DNA of 64,000 bases from Membranihabitans marinus (GTDB lineage: Bacteria > Bacteroidota > Bacteroidia > Chitinophagales > Saprospiraceae). This document shows, one piece after another, positions 60,622 through 64,000 of the stretch. The translations under genes and the position numbers were made by a program. Location: contig NZ_JAHVHU010000009.1 in assembly GCF_019802045.1 (NCBI RefSeq), forward strand, positions 1-64,000, given 5' to 3'. The notes under the pieces were generated by a model that was not told where the DNA came from, searched no databases, and saw only the letters and a list, made by a program, of their open reading frames with translations. How positions within the stretch are numbered: the first letter of the stretch is position 1; every line of letters begins with the position of its first letter.

Positions 60622-61116
60622 ATGAAGAAGTTGGTCTGCTTACTAGTTGCAACGCTGCTGATTGCTTGCAACTCAGGATTGCGTAAGGAATTAAACGCAA
60701 GTCATTCTGATAGCGAAACATTTGGTGAACGCATATCTGTGAAAAAGAATCAATCGCTTTTGGCGATTCAAAATGACCTGCAAACTACAGATACCGTTTT
60801 TACTTCAACGGTTGGATTGGTTAGCAAAGTTTGTCAGAAGAAAGGATGCTGGATGACGATCCGGTCTGAAGGAGAAGAGGCTCCAGTTTTTATGGTGAAA
60901 TTTAAGGATTATGGATTTTTTATGCCCAAGGATATATCTGGTGATACCGTACTTCTCCAGGGGAAGGCTTTCCGACAGGTAACCGATGTGGAAACTCTAA
61001 AACATTTTGCGCGGGATGCAGGGAAAAGTGAGCAGGATGTAGCCATGATCACGACTCCCAGGGAGGAATATATTTTTATAGCAGATGGAGTAGAACTGTT
61101 TCGGAAAAAAAATTAA
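60622..61116 (+). CDS. DUF4920-domain lipoprotein
   Basis: A 164-residue protein starting at the ATG at 60622, which gives a lipoprotein signal (KKLVCLLVATLLIAC). The body matches DUF4920: STVGLVSKVCQKKGCWMTIRSEG, FMVKFKDYGFFMPKDISGDTVLLQGKA and ARDAGKSEQDVAMIT. The conserved VC-KKGCWM pair of cysteines suggests a metal or disulfide site. The family function is unknown; it is exported and probably faces the periplasm. It is rightward and divergent from the MORN-caspase gene, with 164 bp between. Confidence 0.85.
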   Translation: MKKLVCLLVATLLIACNSGLRKELNASHSDSETFGERISVKKNQSLLAIQNDLQTTDTVFTSTVGLVSKVCQKKGCWMTIRSEGEEAPVFMVKFKDYGFFMPKDISGDTVLLQGKAFRQVTDVETLKHFARDAGKSEQDVAMITTPREEYIFIADGVELFRKKN

Positions 61117-61337
61117 AATAATTTGAGTTGGCAGGCAGCGGAAGTTTGGGGGGAGGCGTTTTAAAGATAGAAATGTGAAAATGGCAGCCCTTCGAATGTT
61201 GATTAATAGGATTTTACTAACTCTCTGATTGTGAAAAGATCAATTATGTGAAGATGAACATTGCATAAGGGCTGCTCAAATTCATTGCTTAAATATAAGA
61301 CATATTTTTATAAATCCAAGAATATTCAAAAAGTTTT

Positions 61338-62438
61338 TTATAATTTTTTGACAGATTCCTGTAGATATTCCAAATCTACGTTCTCTTTAATGAGTTCTAT
61401 AGCGCGTTGGATCTTCCATGGTGTCTTTAAATTGATCTTCACTTCCATCTTTGATATCTTTCTCACCGTACCCAAGGTGTCCAAATGTGTACGAATAAAA
61501 GGTATCTTGTTTCGCTTTATATAATCTTCTGTTTCTGAATTAATAAATCCATCCCCGGTGGCTACGATTCCGGATAGTGGTGAAAAATCGCCGTGTTTTT
61601 CATAGCTCCAGATTTTGACTTTATTAATGGCGTTGTCAACGCGGTCTGCGGCCACGACCAATAAAAGATTTTTTTGCGAAGTCTGCAGCTGATTCCGTTC
61701 GAGCACAGAACCTGAAATGATGTCTTCTACTTTGTTGTATACGTGGTCTTCATTGAATGTAACGGTGCCTTGAATCTGGTCAATGATCCCTTTTATAATC
61801 GGGAAAGCCATGGATTTATCATAGGGTACAAAGCCCAAAGGTTTTAAGTTCATTTCCCGGAGTTTCTTGGAAACGTAGTATTTGGTTTTCTCCATTTTTT
61901 CGGGAATTACTTTGTTGATAATGACCCCAATGATTGGAACATTTTGTTCACGAAAAAGTGCTACGCAGGCATTGAGACGGTCGATAGTACGCCCTATTCC
62001 TCCCTCTACGATCATCACGACACCCAAGTCGAGTAGTTTGGCGACATCGGCATTGGAAAGGTTGACGATACTGCCTACACCGGGGTGACCGGTTCCTTCA
62101 TAGATGACAAGATCATGAGCTTGATCAAGGTATTTGGCGGCCTTCAGTATATCATCTTTGTAGTGGTAATCTTGTGGGTTGTCCAGGTAAGCAGTGGTAG
62201 CTCCAGATCCGAGGATGACTGGTGAATGATGCGTCGGTTCCAGTGAAAATCCCAATAAGTCAGCAAATAACAAGGTGTCTTTATCTACTCGAAGGTCATC
62301 CAGGTCCAGAAATTGTTGTCCTACTGGTTTGCAATATCCGACGTTGTACCCCAGGGCATGATATATAGCGGTCAAACCCAGGGTGGAGGTGGTTTTTCCC
62401 ACATGCTGATTGGTTGCAGCAACATAAAATCCTTGCAT
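61338..62438 (-). CDS. BioD-like P-loop / DRTGG-domain protein (phosphotransacetylase N-terminal type)
   Basis: A 366-residue cytoplasmic protein. Residues 1-215 resemble dethiobiotin synthetase and the N-terminal part of long phosphotransacetylases: P-loop TNQHVGKTTS at 9-18, YCKPVGQQF, VIYEGTGHPGVGSIVNLSNADVA and GVIINKVIPEK. Residues of about 220-330 form a DRTGG-type domain (LLLVVAADRVDNAINKV, SGIVATGDG). There is no acetyltransferase domain, so it is a free-standing version of the regulatory half of Pta. It is a single leftward gene; a regulatory or nucleotide-sensing role is a reasonable guess. Confidence 0.8.
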   Translation of the reverse strand: MQGFYVAATNQHVGKTTSTLGLTAIYHALGYNVGYCKPVGQQFLDLDDLRVDKDTLLFADLLGFSLEPTHHSPVILGSGATTAYLDNPQDYHYKDDILKAAKYLDQAHDLVIYEGTGHPGVGSIVNLSNADVAKLLDLGVVMIVEGGIGRTIDRLNACVALFREQNVPIIGVIINKVIPEKMEKTKYYVSKKLREMNLKPLGFVPYDKSMAFPIIKGIIDQIQGTVTFNEDHVYNKVEDIISGSVLERNQLQTSQKNLLLVVAADRVDNAINKVKIWSYEKHGDFSPLSGIVATGDGFINSETEDYIKRNKIPFIRTHLDTLGTVRKISKMEVKINLKTPWKIQRAIELIKENVDLEYLQESVKKL

Positions 62439-62614
62439 ATGAAGTATTATTTTGATCTACGAATTCCTAATGTAAGCATTTTTACCGGGAAGTCGAATCA
62501 GACAAAGCGGTTTCACTAATTAGCACGTAGAAATCCATGGCCTTCGTCGCAGCGAACACCCAAGTCAGCAAACATTTTAAAAAAATTGCTTTATTTTACA
62601 GCTAAATTTATACT

Positions 62615-63646
62615 GTGCTGATTTATTACAGTCATTTTCTATGGGTTCCGCTTGTGTTTATATTCAGTTCCTGTTCGGAGGAGATGAACAAACAGAATTA
62701 CAGTCAAAGAGCGGAGTTTATAAATGGAGTTACATTGGTGGCACCTTCCCGTCCTTTTAGCAGAGACCCTGCTGTCGATGTGGAACAAATGGGAGCCGGG
62801 TGGTTGGCTGTAGTGCCCTATGGCTTTACACCTGCTGATGAATCCACCGTATGGTATAATCATTCCCGACAATGGTGGGGAGAAACCATTCCGGGAATCA
62901 TCCAAACCGTAAAGCATGGTCACAATGCGGGTTTAAAGATCATGCTAAAGCCCCAGATCTGGGCACGTCATAAATGGAGCGGCGAAATTGAGTATCACTC
63001 TGAAAATTCATGGAATCAATGGGAAAGTGCTTATCGCAACTACATATTGGAGATGGCTCATACTGCAGACAGCATGAAGGTTGAAATGCTTTGTATTGGA
63101 ACAGAGCTCAAAAAATCTGTGGAGATCCGCCCCTTGTTTTGGGCCCAGTTGATTGATCAGATTCGACGTATCTATAAAGGTCAGTTGACTTATGCAGCGA
63201 ATTGGGATTCGTATGAAGCTTTTCCTTTTTGGAATGAAATGGATTATATTGGTATCAATGCATATTTCCCACTGTCTGATGCCCGGCATCCAACACGGGT
63301 GGAACTGATTCAAGCTTGGTCCCCGATCATCAAAAAAATAGAAAGCCTTCATCAAAGAACGGATAAGCCGGTCTTGTTTACAGAATTTGGTTATCTCAGT
63401 ACAGATTTCAATGCGCACAATACCTGGGAGAAAGAAAAGATAATTGAAGAACTGCCGGTTAACGAAGCCGCTCAATCGTTGGCGATTGATGTATTGTTTG
63501 ATTGTTTTTATCCCAAAAAATGGTGGAGTGGTGGTTTTATCTGGAAGTGGTACCCGCCGGGATACCGGGTGCGGAATCAAGCCCGGGATTATACGGTTCA
63601 GAACAAAGAGGCGGAGGAAATTCTTTCAATATGGTATAACAAATAA
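62615..63646 (+). CDS. GH113-like glycoside hydrolase lipoprotein
   Basis: A 343-residue TIM-barrel glycosidase anchored as a lipoprotein (signal ending at C20, FIFSSC). The start is the GTG at 62615, the first in-frame start that includes the whole signal. The predicted acid/base is E164 in LCIGTELKKS and the nucleophile E257 in LFTEFGY, as in GH113 beta-mannanases and the related GTA-type barrels. MDYIGINAYFPLSD and the GGFIWKWYP C-terminal strand complete the barrel. It probably cuts beta-mannan or a similar glycan outside the inner membrane. It is followed by panC after 6 bp. Confidence 0.83.
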   Translation: MLIYYSHFLWVPLVFIFSSCSEEMNKQNYSQRAEFINGVTLVAPSRPFSRDPAVDVEQMGAGWLAVVPYGFTPADESTVWYNHSRQWWGETIPGIIQTVKHGHNAGLKIMLKPQIWARHKWSGEIEYHSENSWNQWESAYRNYILEMAHTADSMKVEMLCIGTELKKSVEIRPLFWAQLIDQIRRIYKGQLTYAANWDSYEAFPFWNEMDYIGINAYFPLSDARHPTRVELIQAWSPIIKKIESLHQRTDKPVLFTEFGYLSTDFNAHNTWEKEKIIEELPVNEAAQSLAIDVLFDCFYPKKWWSGGFIWKWYPPGYRVRNQARDYTVQNKEAEEILSIWYNK

Positions 63647-63652
63647 TTGCAT

Positions 63653-64000
63653 ATGTTCTTATATAAAACGGTGACGGCGCTTCAGAATCATCTCCAGGAA
63701 AGACGCAAAGAAGGAAAAGCTATTGGTTTTGTACCCACGTTGGGTGCTTTGCATCGTGGACATGGTTCATTGATTAAAGCGTCCTTAAACAAGCAGTGCT
63801 ATACTGTAGTTAGTATTTATGTTAATCCGACTCAGTTTAATGATGTGGATGATCTGGCCAAGTATCCCCGTCCGCTGGTTCGGGATCTTCAATTTCTTTT
63901 TGATTTGGGTTGCGACGTATTATTTCTGCCAACCGACGGAGAGGTTTATCCGGATGGACGTAAGGCCGGACCTGATTTGGATCTGAGGCATCTTGGGACG
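63653..64000 (+). CDS. panC: Pantoate-beta-alanine ligase, 5' part
   Basis: The first 116 codons of pantothenate synthetase; the rest lies beyond the window. It joins pantoate and beta-alanine with ATP in vitamin B5 synthesis. GFVPTLGALHRGH near residue 25 is the HxGH nucleotide-binding motif, and SIYVNPTQFNDVDDLAKYPR and CDVLFLPTDGEVYP match the family strongly. The ATG at 63653 is 6 bp after the GH113-like gene, so the two may share a transcript despite unrelated roles. Confidence 0.95.
   Translation, partial: MFLYKTVTALQNHLQERRKEGKAIGFVPTLGALHRGHGSLIKASLNKQCYTVVSIYVNPTQFNDVDDLAKYPRPLVRDLQFLFDLGCDVLFLPTDGEVYPDGRKAGPDLDLRHLGT

Noticed and set aside
63008-63580. 190-codon open frame antisense to the GH113-like gene
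   Set aside because: Entirely covered by a gene with catalytic residues and a lipoprotein signal; no independent evidence.

Overview
The window comes from a free-living member of the Bacteroidota. Evidence: a gldA-gldF-gldG gliding ABC transporter set; a 30-residue Bacteroidota-type basic ribosomal-protein gene between the HU and RNase E/G genes; start codons preceded by A/T-rich sequence with no obvious Shine-Dalgarno motif; and many secreted or lipoprotein carbohydrate enzymes. The set resembles aquatic Saprospiria-like genomes, but that placement is inference only. I found no rRNA, tRNA or CRISPR array.

Left part (1-16,800): a partial ORF at the edge and a glycosyltransferase; then a leftward group of HU, a TPR protein, the 30-aa basic protein and RNase E/G; a rightward housekeeping group yicC-gmk-apaG; a PhoD-like phosphatase; and a secreted GH29 alpha-L-fucosidase. 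A leftward gldA-gldF-gldG-DUF4340 operon and a six-helix membrane protein follow.

Middle (16,900-35,500): mostly single genes. They are a luciferase-like monooxygenase, a phosphotriesterase-family hydrolase with all metal ligands, a quinone-oxidoreductase-like MDR protein, a ketosteroid isomerase homologue with all three catalytic residues, a clan GH-A hydrolase, a Tat-exported phospholipase C, a DUF4256 protein, an amidohydrolase, a large propeller/alpha-barrel lipoprotein, an EEP-family hydrolase and a large glycosidase-like protein. A degraded coding stretch lies near 31,000.

Right part (35,500-57,000): a DEAD-box helicase with a terminator-like hairpin in its leader; a six-gene rightward operon (Na+/solute symporter, two tiny membrane proteins, exo-glucosaminidase-like GH2, DegT aminotransferase, Gfo/Idh dehydrogenase); a slipin/NfeD pair; an AraC regulator interrupted by an in-frame TGA; and, divergent from it, an eight-gene set (DUF6807 lipoprotein, two Tat-targeted Gfo/Idh proteins, RraA-like, SDR, enolase superfamily, RidA, creatininase family) that looks like an undescribed sugar or sugar-acid catabolic pathway. 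An XRE-S24 repressor with palindromic sites upstream closes this part.

End (57,800-64,000): rpsF-rpsR-rplI, a MORN-repeat/caspase fusion, a DUF4920 lipoprotein, a BioD-like/DRTGG protein, a GH113-like lipoprotein and the start of panC.

Two 161-bp copies of a small non-coding inverted-repeat element (MITE-like) lie at 35,269-35,429 and 45,157-45,317, each in the gap between convergent genes. The second abuts the stop codon of the slipin gene.
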